From contig JAAFJG010000019.1 of assembly GCA_013298075.1 (NCBI GenBank), positions 1 through 64,000 on the forward strand: a stretch of 64,000 bases of DNA, read 5' to 3'. Position numbers and translations under genes: made by a program. Under the pieces are notes generated by a model. It searched no databases and had not been told where the DNA came from. It worked only from the letters and a program-made list of their open reading frames with translations. This document shows positions 51,172 through 59,376 of this stretch, piece by piece (the first letter of the stretch is position 1; each line of letters opens with the position of its first letter). Origin of the DNA: Cytophagales bacterium (GTDB lineage Bacteria; Bacteroidota; Bacteroidia; Cytophagales; Microscillaceae).

Positions 51172-52497
51172 TCATTCAATTTTTATCATACAATCGTTTT
51201 CTGTTTTTTTATTTTTCACTTGCAATAAACATACAAAACCAACGATAAAAAATAGACCTAATGCTAAAATTGCCGTTTGCATACTGAAAAATTGTGTGAG
51301 CATCGCATATACAAAAGTTCCCGACATAATTGCTATCTTTTCTGTAACGTCATAAAAACTAAAATAAGAAGTATTTTCTTCGTTTCCTTCGCTTGGAATT
51401 AGTTTTGCATACGTAGAACGAGATAAATGCATCGCACCCATAACCACGCCCACGCCCACAGAAAGTATATAAAAATGTGTTTTTGTTTCGATAAAATAAC
51501 CTAAAACTGCCAATATTCCCCAAAAAGTAATTTTAATCAACAAAGCATTTCTATTACCGATTTTTTCGGATAAAATAGCAAAACTATACGCACCAATAAT
51601 GGCTAAAAATTGTAACATTAAAATCACTGGAATAAGTTCTGATGAACCCATTTTAAACGTTTGACTTCCGAATAATGCCGCTAATAAAACGATGGTTTGT
51701 GAACCCATACTATAAAAAAAGAAAGCAAATAAAAACCATTTTGCTTGTGGTAATTGTTGTAAATTTTGATATACTTTTTTGAGTTCTTTGAAACCTAATT
51801 GTAATAATTTTTTTGTATTTTCTGTACTTTTTTTCTTTTGAGCAGGAAGGTAAAAAAATGCAATTTGTGAAAAACCAAGCCACCAAATCCCGACTAATAA
51901 AAATGAAAAACGAGAAGCAATTCCTTCATCAATGCCCAAACTTTTGGCATTCAAAATCAAATATAAACAAATAATCAAATGCACGATACTTCCCAAAAAA
52001 CCTGCAGAAAAACCTTTGGCACTCACTCTGTCCCATTTATCAGCCGTAGCAATTTCGGGTAAATAAGATACATAAAAAACTAAACCCGCAGAAAAACCTG
52101 TATTGGCAATAAACGCACAAAAAAGTCCCCAACCAATATTTTCGCCTGTAAAAAAGGTTAAACCAATGCAGCCAGCCGCACCCAAATACGTAAAAAAACG
52201 CATTAAAACTTTCTTTTTTCCACCCATATCTGCAATTCCAGCCAACAAAGGCGACAAAATAGCGGTCAATAAGAACGAAAAAGTAAATACCAAAGAATAT
52301 AAAGTGGCTGTATTCCAATCAATTCCTAATAAATTAACAGAAGTAATATTATTTTTTTGTCCAAAAGCCGCCTTTGTTACCGCATCATAATAAGTAGGAA
52401 AAATAGCGACTGTAATAGCCAAATTATAAGCAGAATTTGCCCAATCAAAAGAAGCCCAAGCATTTAAAATTTTAGTATTATTTTTTTCTGGTAGCAT
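51172..52497 (-). CDS. MFS transporter, UMF1/Atg22-like
   Basis: 441 residues with about twelve membrane helices. The N-terminus NAWASFDWANSAYNLAITVA is the hallmark of the UMF1 (Atg22-like) group. GIADMGGKKKVLMRFF is the loop between helices 2 and 3 with the MFS-type motif. In yeast Atg22 exports amino acids from the vacuole; the bacterial members have no firm substrate. It is monocistronic. Confidence 0.85.
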   Translation of the reverse strand: MLPEKNNTKILNAWASFDWANSAYNLAITVAIFPTYYDAVTKAAFGQKNNITSVNLLGIDWNTATLYSLVFTFSFLLTAILSPLLAGIADMGGKKKVLMRFFTYLGAAGCIGLTFFTGENIGWGLFCAFIANTGFSAGLVFYVSYLPEIATADKWDRVSAKGFSAGFLGSIVHLIICLYLILNAKSLGIDEGIASRFSFLLVGIWWLGFSQIAFFYLPAQKKKSTENTKKLLQLGFKELKKVYQNLQQLPQAKWFLFAFFFYSMGSQTIVLLAALFGSQTFKMGSSELIPVILMLQFLAIIGAYSFAILSEKIGNRNALLIKITFWGILAVLGYFIETKTHFYILSVGVGVVMGAMHLSRSTYAKLIPSEGNEENTSYFSFYDVTEKIAIMSGTFVYAMLTQFFSMQTAILALGLFFIVGFVCLLQVKNKKTENDCMIKIE

Positions 52498-52699
52498 AAA
52501 AAATGAATTTTTTTTGCAAATATGCTAAAAAAAAATGATATTTTATCAATATTTTCAAAAAAATATATCTAAAATAAAAAAAAAACGTTATAAATTGTGT
52601 GTAATTTTAAAAAATGATTTGGTAGATTTATTTATCAAAAAATAAAAAATTACACTCAAAAATTATGGCTTATTTTTCTATTTTCATTTCTCTAAAAAA

Positions 52700-53392
52700 A
52701 TGCGTTATTTATCAAAAAAATACTTTTTTTATCTTTTTATTTTGATATTTTTTCAAAATATAAACCTATATTCTCAAGAAATTCAAGGCATTTCTTATGA
52801 TATTATCAAACAAATGACCACCGAAAAAAATGGTGTGTATGAATATAATACACTTTTAAAAAGATTTCAAGCCGCAGATTCTACCTTATTAGAAATTGAT
52901 TATTTGATGTTATATTATGGAAGTGTTTATCAAAAAAATTATCACCCTTACAAACATATCGTTTGGGAAGATAGTTTGGGAAGGCTCACAGATGCCAAAA
53001 ATGCTCCAAAAGCCTTACAAATGATGGAAAAAATATTAGAAGAAAATCCTGTTTCCTTGTCCGCTCATATTGAGGGTGCTTATACGTATCACGCGATAGG
53101 TCGAAAAAAAGAATCTGTACGTCATTTATATCTTTACAATCGTTTGATAAGCGTGGTTATGTCGTCTGGCGTGGGCAATTCCTACGAAAATCCGATTATT
53201 TTGGTTTCTCCCAAAGATGCGGAAATGGTGGTGATGGGCAATCAATTAAGCATCGTTTCGAAGTCTATCAATGGACAAAATGATAAATATTTTTTGGTTT
53301 ATCTGGTCAAAAACAAAGAAAAAAAAGAATATCCAATTTATTTTGATATTACTCTGGCTTATACGATTGGTATGGAAAAAGTGAAAAAATAA
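52700..53392 (+). CDS. DUF4919-family exported protein
   Basis: 230 residues. A signal peptide (MRYLSKKYFFYLFILIFFQN..., cut near YSQ) is followed by YDIIKQMTTEKNGVYEY and LEIDYLMLYYGSVYQ, which fit DUF4919. The middle contains a TPR-like helix pair (ALQMMEKILEENPVSLSAHI). The function is unknown; it is probably periplasmic or at the cell surface. Confidence 0.75.
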   Translation: MRYLSKKYFFYLFILIFFQNINLYSQEIQGISYDIIKQMTTEKNGVYEYNTLLKRFQAADSTLLEIDYLMLYYGSVYQKNYHPYKHIVWEDSLGRLTDAKNAPKALQMMEKILEENPVSLSAHIEGAYTYHAIGRKKESVRHLYLYNRLISVVMSSGVGNSYENPIILVSPKDAEMVVMGNQLSIVSKSINGQNDKYFLVYLVKNKEKKEYPIYFDITLAYTIGMEKVKK

Positions 53393-53570
53393 ATAGATTT
53401 CAATGACAAAAATAAAAAACTATTTTTAAAAAAAAAAAACATTTTTTTAGGTATTTTATAAAAATATTTATAATTTTGCAACGTATTTCTATTAAGAAAT
53501 AATTAAAAAAATTATAAAATATCTCTTAATAACACACATTTTCTCTAAAACCTGTTTTTATAAAACCACT

Positions 53571-54410
53571 ATGTCTAAAAATATTATATACTCATGTCTT
53601 TTTATGCTTTTTCTAATTTCTTTTACAAATTGTTCTGAAAAAAAAAATGAACAAGAACAAATCGTAAAAAAAGAAGAGGAACCTATTCCCAAAAAATCTG
53701 TAATGCCTGATACTACTCAAAAAGATGAAAAAATTATCGATGAAAATCAAGGTGAAAAAGTTGGTGAACCAATCAAAGAAAAAAAAGTGATAGATGACAA
53801 AAAAGAAGTTAAAAAAGAACCAAAAACCGAAATTAAAAAACAACCAAAAAAAAACGAAGAAGAATCTACTACTATCGAAAAACCTAAAAAAACGTATGAT
53901 AAAGTTCAACCTTATTATAATGGACGTGCAGTGGCTCAAAGTGGGAAAAAATATTGTTTGCTTAATCAAAAAGGAGAAGAAGTAACGTCTTTGAAATATG
54001 ATTTTTTGGAAGGATTTGATGTAGGTGGTGATATGGTTCGGGCAAGAATACACGATAAAGTTGGATATTTAGATAAAAATGGCAACGAAATTATTCCGCT
54101 TTCTTTTAGATATATTGAAAGATTTAATAAAGGATTGGCACAAGCAAAATTGATTGATGGAGAAACTTTTTATCTTAATAAACAAGGGCAAAAGGTTTGT
54201 GATGTGTTAGATAAATATTATGAAGGAATGGCACGAGTAAAGATCGGAAAAAATATTGGTTACGTTGATGAACAGGGAATAATTGTTGTGCCTGCCATTT
54301 ATAGTTATGGTACAAATTTTACCAATGGTTTGGCTGATGTCAAAAAAGCAGGTAGTGATAATATTTTTACTATCAATAAAAAAGCCGTTTGCGTGAAAGA
54401 TTGTAAGTAA
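53571..54410 (+). CDS. WG-repeat lipoprotein
   Basis: 279 residues. The signal peptide ends in a lipobox (SFTNC, Cys21). A highly charged Lys/Glu/Pro linker of about 85 residues follows; the opposite strand of this linker has a long but spurious frame. The rest is WG/KWG-type repeats: KYCLLNQKGEEV, KVGYLDKNGNEIIP, ETFYLNKQGQKV, NIGYVDEQGIIVVPA. Such repeats form beta-rich surface domains of uncertain role. TAATTTTG at 53471-53478 may be a -7 box. A strong terminator follows. Confidence 0.85.
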   Translation: MSKNIIYSCLFMLFLISFTNCSEKKNEQEQIVKKEEEPIPKKSVMPDTTQKDEKIIDENQGEKVGEPIKEKKVIDDKKEVKKEPKTEIKKQPKKNEEESTTIEKPKKTYDKVQPYYNGRAVAQSGKKYCLLNQKGEEVTSLKYDFLEGFDVGGDMVRARIHDKVGYLDKNGNEIIPLSFRYIERFNKGLAQAKLIDGETFYLNKQGQKVCDVLDKYYEGMARVKIGKNIGYVDEQGIIVVPAIYSYGTNFTNGLADVKKAGSDNIFTINKKAVCVKDCK

Positions 54411-54455
54411 TATGTTGGAAAATAGACCTAAAAAATAAGCCTAAAAATAAAAAAA

Positions 54456-54490
54456 ATGATTTGTATTCGAGAATACAAATCATTTTTTAT
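54456..54490 (+). terminator. Terminator of the WG-repeat gene
   Basis: ATGATTTGTATTC (54456-54468) and GAATACAAATCAT (54471-54483) form a perfect 13-bp stem with a 2-nt loop, followed by TTTTTT. Confidence 0.9.
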
Positions 54491-54504
54491 TTTGATTTTT
54501 AGAC

Positions 54505-54536
54505 AAAAAAAACAGTCAAATAAATTATTTGACCGT
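54505..54536 (-). terminator. Terminator of the small minus-strand unit
   Basis: GTCAAATAAATTATTTGAC (54515-54533) is a perfect palindrome; on the minus strand it is followed by TGTTTTTTTTG. It faces the small promoter at 54657-54688. Confidence 0.75.
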
Positions 54537-54590
54537 TTCCGACGAACAATAAAAACACATTATTTACCTTACAATTTTTCTATGAAAAAT

Positions 54591-54635
54591 TTAAAATCTA
54601 AGACGTGAAAAATAATTACCAACCACAAATTTCAT
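54591..54635 (-). CDS. 14-residue small ORF (possible leader peptide)
   Basis: MKFVVGNYFSRLRF followed by TAA. The ATG is about 15 nt after the predicted start of transcription, preceded by CAGGG. It is the only frame in a transcript of about 140 nt between a consensus promoter and a terminator. No gene follows downstream on that strand before the terminator, so it would be a stand-alone small peptide or a regulatory RNA with a translated leader. Translation is unproven. Confidence 0.45.
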   Translation of the reverse strand: MKFVVGNYFSRLRF

Positions 54636-54656
54636 CCCTGTTTATATTTTACAATG

Positions 54657-54695
54657 CAAAGATAAAAAGGATTATTTAATTTTGCAAACGATTGC
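54657..54695 (-). promoter_or_regulatory. Promoter and palindromic operator of the small unit
   Basis: On the minus strand TTTG (54685-54688), 20 nt, TATCTTTG (54657-54664). The palindrome GCAATCGTTTGC (54684-54695) covers the -33 box; the same 13 bases occur upstream of fbp and a variant in the pckA promoter. The overlap suggests repression. Confidence 0.7.
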
Positions 54696-54845
54696 ATAAA
54701 TATTTTCAATTTTTTTTTATATTTTTTATTTTTTGATGATAAAATGATTTTTAAGGCGTGAAAGTATAATTTTTTTAGGAGATAAAAAGATACCTTTAAT
54801 ATAAACGCTTTGGTTCTTGAGAGATTATTGCCAAGCTAATTTTGT

Positions 54846-55110
54846 TTCAATATGAATAGCTATTTATTTTGAAAATAGAGTTTTTTAAATGGTAGCCAAA
54901 AATTGACAAAAATCATTAAAAATTCGAGAAAAAAGAAAAAAATCGGTATTAATCCGCTAAATCCGTGTTATCTGTGTGCTAAAATCTCTTTCATTAAAAA
55001 AATACTAATATATAAAAATATTAATTTGAGAAACACAGATATTTTGGCTAAAGCCAATAATTGAACTCTATATTATCCTCCATATAAATCTGGAGTCAAT
55101 TTAAAAAACA
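54846..55110 (-). repeat. Repeat A copy 7, interrupted by repeat B copy 2
   Basis: Left piece AATAGCTATTTATTTTGAAA (54855-54874) and right piece from 55011 (TATAAAAATATTAATTTGAG, TTTTGGCTAAAGCCAA, CCTCCATATAAATCTGGAG) join to one reverse repeat A when the B element between them is removed. Confidence 0.75.
54875..55010 (+). repeat. Repeat B copy 2
   Basis: 136 bp, ATAGAGTTTTTTAAATGGTA to TTAAAAAAATACTAATA, nearly identical in wording to the copy at 12165-12302. It is inserted in repeat A copy 7 at a TA-rich site. Confidence 0.85.
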
Positions 55111-55271
55111 CAAAAATTGAAACCGTTTTTGAATATAATCAAGTTTTTTTAATCCCATTTACCACCAAAATATCTTGAATATATAAAAAGTAAAAAAAAT
55201 AGAACTTCATATTTGATTATCAATTTCAAAAAAAATCCGCAAAAAAATTATTTCTTTTGCGAATTCTTTAT

Positions 55272-56276
55272 TTATGCTTCCGCTTTATCTTTGGTTAATA
55301 AAGCCATAATCATATCCTTTAATTCTTGAATATTTTTTTGTGTTACTGAAGAAATAAATATAGTTGTTAAATTTTTAGGCAATTCTTCCTTTGTCAATTC
55401 CATCAATTCATCGTCTAATAAATCTGATTTGGTTACAGCCAATAATCTTTCTTTGGACAATAATTGAGGATTATATTTGCCTAACTCGCCCAATAAAATT
55501 TCGTAATCTTTTTGAATATTTTTACTTTCTGCTGAAATCATAAAAAGTAAAATCGAATTTCTTTCGATATGTCTCAAAAAACGAATTCCAAGTCCTCGCC
55601 CTTCTGCTGCTCCTTCAATAATACCAGGGATATCAGCCATCACAAAAGATTGATAACCACGATAAGAAACTACGCCCAAATTAGGCACCAAAGTCGTAAA
55701 AGCATAATCAGCAATTTCTGGTTTGGCAGCCGAAACTACCGACAATAAAGTAGATTTACCTGCATTTGGAAAACCAACCAAACCCACATCAGCCAATACT
55801 TTTAACTCTAAAACTACACTTAATTCTACTTGTGGCTCGCCCGGTTGTGCATATTGAGGAGATTGATTGGTAGAATTTTTAAATTTTTCGTTGCCTAATC
55901 CACCACGCCCGCCACGTATCAAAATAAATTCTTGTCCATCTTCCGTAATTTCACCAATAAATTTACCTGTATCTGCCTCTCTCATCACAGTTCCCAACGG
56001 AACTTCGATGATAGAATCTTTGCCTTGCGGACCTGTGCAACGTGCTGGTTGTCCGTGTTGTCCATCTTCTGCAAAAACGTGTCTTTGATATTTTAAGTGT
56101 AATAAAGTCCATAATTGACTACTTCCACGCAAGATTACGTGTCCGCCTCTTCCCCCATCTCCGCCATTGGGTCCGCCTTTTGCTGTCATTTTATCTTGTA
56201 AAAAACTTGAGCAACCTTTCCCGCCTGCTCCCGAACGCCCAAATATTTTTACGTAATCTATGAAATTTGAAGCCAT
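55272..56276 (-). CDS. obgE: GTPase Obg
   Basis: 334 residues from the ATG at 56276 ([12 protein letters not shown]); the 11 upstream codons overlap the leader. The glycine-rich Obg fold ([25 protein letters not shown]) covers about 1-158, and the G domain has G1 GFPNAGKST, switch TTLVPNLG, G3 DIPGIIEGA and G4 TKSD. ObgE is an essential GTPase in ribosome assembly and stress control. It is monocistronic with its own consensus promoter. Confidence 0.96.
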   Translation of the reverse strand: MASNFIDYVKIFGRSGAGGKGCSSFLQDKMTAKGGPNGGDGGRGGHVILRGSSQLWTLLHLKYQRHVFAEDGQHGQPARCTGPQGKDSIIEVPLGTVMREADTGKFIGEITEDGQEFILIRGGRGGLGNEKFKNSTNQSPQYAQPGEPQVELSVVLELKVLADVGLVGFPNAGKSTLLSVVSAAKPEIADYAFTTLVPNLGVVSYRGYQSFVMADIPGIIEGAAEGRGLGIRFLRHIERNSILLFMISAESKNIQKDYEILLGELGKYNPQLLSKERLLAVTKSDLLDDELMELTKEELPKNLTTIFISSVTQKNIQELKDMIMALLTKDKAEA

Positions 56277-56306
56277 TTTTTTGTAATGATTTAATATTTT
56301 AATTTG

Positions 56307-56338
56307 CAAAGGTAGATAAAATAAGCTACATTTGCAAA
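56307..56338 (-). promoter_or_regulatory. obgE promoter
   Basis: On the minus strand TTTG (56335-56338), 20 nt, TACCTTTG (56307-56314). It matches the consensus exactly and lies about 30 bp before the obgE ATG. Confidence 0.8.
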
Positions 56339-56440
56339 AAAATTATAAATAGAACTTATTTATGATATTTTTATTACCATTTTAAAATCAATTATTTATA
56401 CTAAAATAAAGATTTTATCGTTTTTGTATATATTTCTTTA

Positions 56441-56590
56441 TGGGCATCTAAAAAATAAATTCCCACCAAAAAAACTTATTTTTAGTTCCCTCACCACTGG
56501 GGAGGGTTAGGGTGGGGCTTTTGAGCAAAATTATGCCCCACCCCAGCCCTCCCCAAAGGTGAGGGAGTTTTTAAGTATATTATCTTTTAT
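56441..56590. repeat. Repeat C copy 4 (degenerate ends)
   Basis: GGGCATCTAAAAAATAAATT at the left and AAGTATATTATCTTTTATTC at the right resemble C ends. The interior is a long GC-rich inverted repeat: CCCTCACCACTGGGGAGGG with TTAGGGTGGGGC, and its mirror GCCCCACCCCAGCCCTCCCC. Together with the obgE promoter it accounts for the gap of 332 bp between obgE and the T9SS gene. Confidence 0.7.
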
Positions 56591-56608
56591 TCTTTTATGC
56601 TTTGTATA

Positions 56609-58498
56609 ATGAAATTTTTTTTTGCATTTATTGTTTATTTCTTTACATTTATTTCTTATAATTTCGCACAAGCTTGCTTTACGGCTGATAAAGTGAGAGG
56701 TTGCGTCCCTTTAACCATCAATGTAAGTAATTGCAGTCCTACGCCTAATCCAACTTTAATTGCTTATAAATATAGCGAAACAGAAGGTTTTGTGCCGCGA
56801 ACAACCCATACTTATACGGCACCCGGTTTATATTCTATCACTCAAATTGTGCAAATAGCCACGTCAGGTGATAGTGTGCGAAGAACAAATTATATACAAG
56901 TTTTGCCTTCTCCGCCACCTATTTTCCAAATAAAATATTGTTCTGCAAGACAAATATCAGTTTTTATTCCTGATAATACGTATGAACAATACGAAATAAA
57001 TTGGGGCGATGGAAGTCCTTTGCAAATAGTTATCAGAGGTGCAGCCGCAGTTTTACATAGTTATTTGACCAATGCACCTGTCTCGATTTCGGTAACGGGG
57101 AAATATGTACCAGGGAATTGTGGTGGCGTAAATGCTCAAATAGTTAATCCAATCAATGATTTACCTTTGCCTTATATCAAAAGTTTGAGCACGAGTATAA
57201 GAGGTTTGACGAATGGAAAAATTGATATGGTTTTGGTAACAGATGCAAATTTTCGATATGAATTTTTGGTTAATAATATATCAGAAAGTACTATTAACGG
57301 TACTGGGGCAATTATTACCAAAAGTTTTGAAAATCTAAACACAACTAATTTGACCTATTGTTTTGCTGTAAAAGTAAAAGATAATTGTGGCAACGAACTC
57401 ACAAGTGGTAATTATTTTTGTAATCTTAATCTAAAAATAACGGTGTTGGATAATAATAATAAATTAGAATGGAATGTTTATCCGACCGCCAATATTCCTG
57501 CTAATACTTTTCAACAATACGTCATTTATAGAAATGGGCAGGCTTTCAAGTTGATAAATAATATTAATACACAATTATTTGATGATACTGAAGTGGTTTG
57601 TTTAGCAAATTATTGTTATGCTGTGGCTATTGAATTTTTATCGCCTTTGGGAACATTTACGAGCCAAAGTAATCAATCTTGTGTGCAAGCATTTTCGACT
57701 ATTCCTCCTCTTATTCCCGCTACTTTTAACACAACGGTTTTTACGGATAGAAGTATAAAAATATTTTGGAATGTGCCAACACAACCACCTATCACACAAT
57801 TTGAAGTAGTTAAAAATGGGCAATCTATTATTTATAACAATGTTTCACAAAATTTATTAGATAGTGATTTGAAAATTACACAGCAATTTTGTTATAATAT
57901 TCGCTATACAAATGCTTGCAATCAAACGTCTGCTTTTTCAGGTTTGAGTTGCCCTGTTTATCTTTCTACGTCAGGTTATCAACAAGGAAGTATTCGATTA
58001 AATTGGACTGCTTATATTCATCCTGATAATAATTATCAAGGATATATTTTAGAAAAATTAGATGAAACAGGCACGCCTTATGACCAGATTCCATTTAATT
58101 TGTTGGCTACAAGTTATTTAGATGACGATGCTTTGGTTGATAGGCAAGTTATGAGATATAGAATTAAAGTAATTATTGATCCGGCTAATACTATTTTTAG
58201 TTATTCTAATATGATAGAGGTCAAACAAAAATTTACGTTATTTTTCCCGAATGCGTTTGTGCCTAATGGTGTGAATCATACATTTTTACCCAAAGGTTTA
58301 TTTATTAAAAGATTTAAAATGGTGATTTATGATAGATTGGGCGAGGTTTTATTCACTTCTCAAAATATAGAACAAGGTTGGGACGGCAAATATAAAGGCA
58401 CAGAGGCAAATAATGGGACGTATATTTATGTAGCAGAAGCAGAAGATAATTTGGGAGAAAGATTTGAAACGCAAGGAACTTTTGTGTTGATAAGATAA
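56609..58498 (+). CDS. Type IX secretion-sorted protein with a gliding-type C-terminal domain
   Basis: 629 residues from the ATG at 56609 (MKFFFAFIVYFFTF). Signal peptide cut near NFAQ, then PKD-like and fibronectin-III-like beta domains (GCVPLTINVSN, TYTAPGLYSITQIV). The last about 85 residues, from FFPNAFVPNGVN through MVIYDRLGEVLF and GWDGKYKGTEANNGTYIY, are the type B CHU_C/gliding-motility-associated sorting domain. It is exported by the type IX system to the cell surface or outside. The ligand is unknown. It converges with a lipoprotein gene, sharing a terminator. Confidence 0.9.
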   Translation: MKFFFAFIVYFFTFISYNFAQACFTADKVRGCVPLTINVSNCSPTPNPTLIAYKYSETEGFVPRTTHTYTAPGLYSITQIVQIATSGDSVRRTNYIQVLPSPPPIFQIKYCSARQISVFIPDNTYEQYEINWGDGSPLQIVIRGAAAVLHSYLTNAPVSISVTGKYVPGNCGGVNAQIVNPINDLPLPYIKSLSTSIRGLTNGKIDMVLVTDANFRYEFLVNNISESTINGTGAIITKSFENLNTTNLTYCFAVKVKDNCGNELTSGNYFCNLNLKITVLDNNNKLEWNVYPTANIPANTFQQYVIYRNGQAFKLINNINTQLFDDTEVVCLANYCYAVAIEFLSPLGTFTSQSNQSCVQAFSTIPPLIPATFNTTVFTDRSIKIFWNVPTQPPITQFEVVKNGQSIIYNNVSQNLLDSDLKITQQFCYNIRYTNACNQTSAFSGLSCPVYLSTSGYQQGSIRLNWTAYIHPDNNYQGYILEKLDETGTPYDQIPFNLLATSYLDDDALVDRQVMRYRIKVIIDPANTIFSYSNMIEVKQKFTLFFPNAFVPNGVNHTFLPKGLFIKRFKMVIYDRLGEVLFTSQNIEQGWDGKYKGTEANNGTYIYVAEAEDNLGERFETQGTFVLIR

Positions 58499-58514
58499 AT
58501 AAATAAAAATAAAA

Positions 58515-58556
58515 AAACTCCAAGATTTAAAAATAAAGTCTTGGAGTTTTTTTTAT
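58515..58556. terminator. Bidirectional terminator
   Basis: ACTCCAAGA (58517-58525) and TCTTGGAGT (58539-58547) form a 9-bp stem; A-runs and T-runs flank it on both sides. It separates the convergent T9SS-sorted protein and lipoprotein genes. Confidence 0.85.
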
Positions 58557-58574
58557 TTTTAGATAAAATAAAAA

Positions 58575-59024
58575 TTAAGCAGGGATTAATATCAAAGTTG
58601 GCATACCTCTTTTTTTATCTTTATCATCAGGTTCAATTTCTAATTTTGAACTTGAAATTGATTTAATTTTCATTTTTTGTTCTATTCCTTTTGGGTCTTT
58701 AGTAATAATTTGAGTTTTATCTTCTGATAATTCCCATTTAAGTTTTTGGTTGCGTTCACCATTTCCAACTTCTAAAGTACCATCTGCTTTAAAGTCCATT
58801 ACAATAGAACCCAACATTTTTACCATACCGTCGACCATTTTTTCAGCAAATTCAATGCCTTCAGGTTTTTCTTTTTTTTGTTTTTCTAATTCGGCTTTCA
58901 TATAAGTTTTTAATGCTTCTACATCAACTTTCCATTTACGAGCCAATGCTTTTTTTTTGTCAGTGCCACAAGCAACCATTGAAATAAGCAATAAAAACAA
59001 CATTACATGACGTAATTTTAACAT
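58575..59024 (-). CDS. Lipocalin-like lipoprotein
   Basis: 149 residues. The lipobox SMVAC (Cys19) marks a lipoprotein. ARKWKVDVEALKTYM and later IVMDFKADGTLEV...LKWELSEDKTQIITK follow the order of the small lipocalin-like domain found in Bacteroidota lipoproteins. Function unknown. A variant promoter (TTTG 59091-59094, 20 nt, TAATTTG) lies upstream. Confidence 0.7.
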   Translation of the reverse strand: MLKLRHVMLFLLLISMVACGTDKKKALARKWKVDVEALKTYMKAELEKQKKEKPEGIEFAEKMVDGMVKMLGSIVMDFKADGTLEVGNGERNQKLKWELSEDKTQIITKDPKGIEQKMKIKSISSSKLEIEPDDKDKKRGMPTLILIPA

Positions 59025-59376
59025 ATAATAAAATATTTTAGGTGAATATAACTAAATTTGGTGCAAATTAGTTTTTATTTTTAAAAATAACAAATATTTG
59101 TTTAATTTTTTAATCAATTTTGTTAGATAATGAAAGATAAAAAATAATTTATTGAAATAAAAAAATAAAAAATACGAAACAAACAACAAAAATTCATAAA
59201 AATTCGTTTTATTTGCACAGAGTTTAAAGTATAAAAATAAAATATAAATTAAAAATCATTTATTTATCGATAAAAACAAAACATTTATTGAAATAATATT
59301 GATTATATTTATACGTTTTAAAATTTTACATTAAAACTATTAGCTTAGTTTAGTTTCTTTTATAAATAATTCTAAC
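59025..59376. other. Intergenic region before the histidine kinase
   Basis: 352 bp of AT-rich sequence. Apart from the variant promoter of the lipoprotein gene (59064-59094, minus strand) I see no repeat, RNA gene or clear promoter for the kinase. Confidence 0.45.

Larger units (their letters stand above)
54491..55275. other. Intergenic region with a small transcription unit and repeats
   Basis: It contains, on the minus strand, a promoter (54657-54688), a 14-codon frame (54591-54635) and a terminator (54505-54536). Further right are plain AT-rich DNA (54700-54845), repeat A copy 7 with repeat B copy 2 inside (54846-55110), and AT-rich sequence to the end of obgE. Confidence 0.7.

Noticed and set aside
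53613-54053. A long minus-strand frame rich in Phe
   Set aside because: It is the complement of the Lys/Glu-rich linker of the WG-repeat lipoprotein, a known artefact of AAA/GAA-rich coding DNA.
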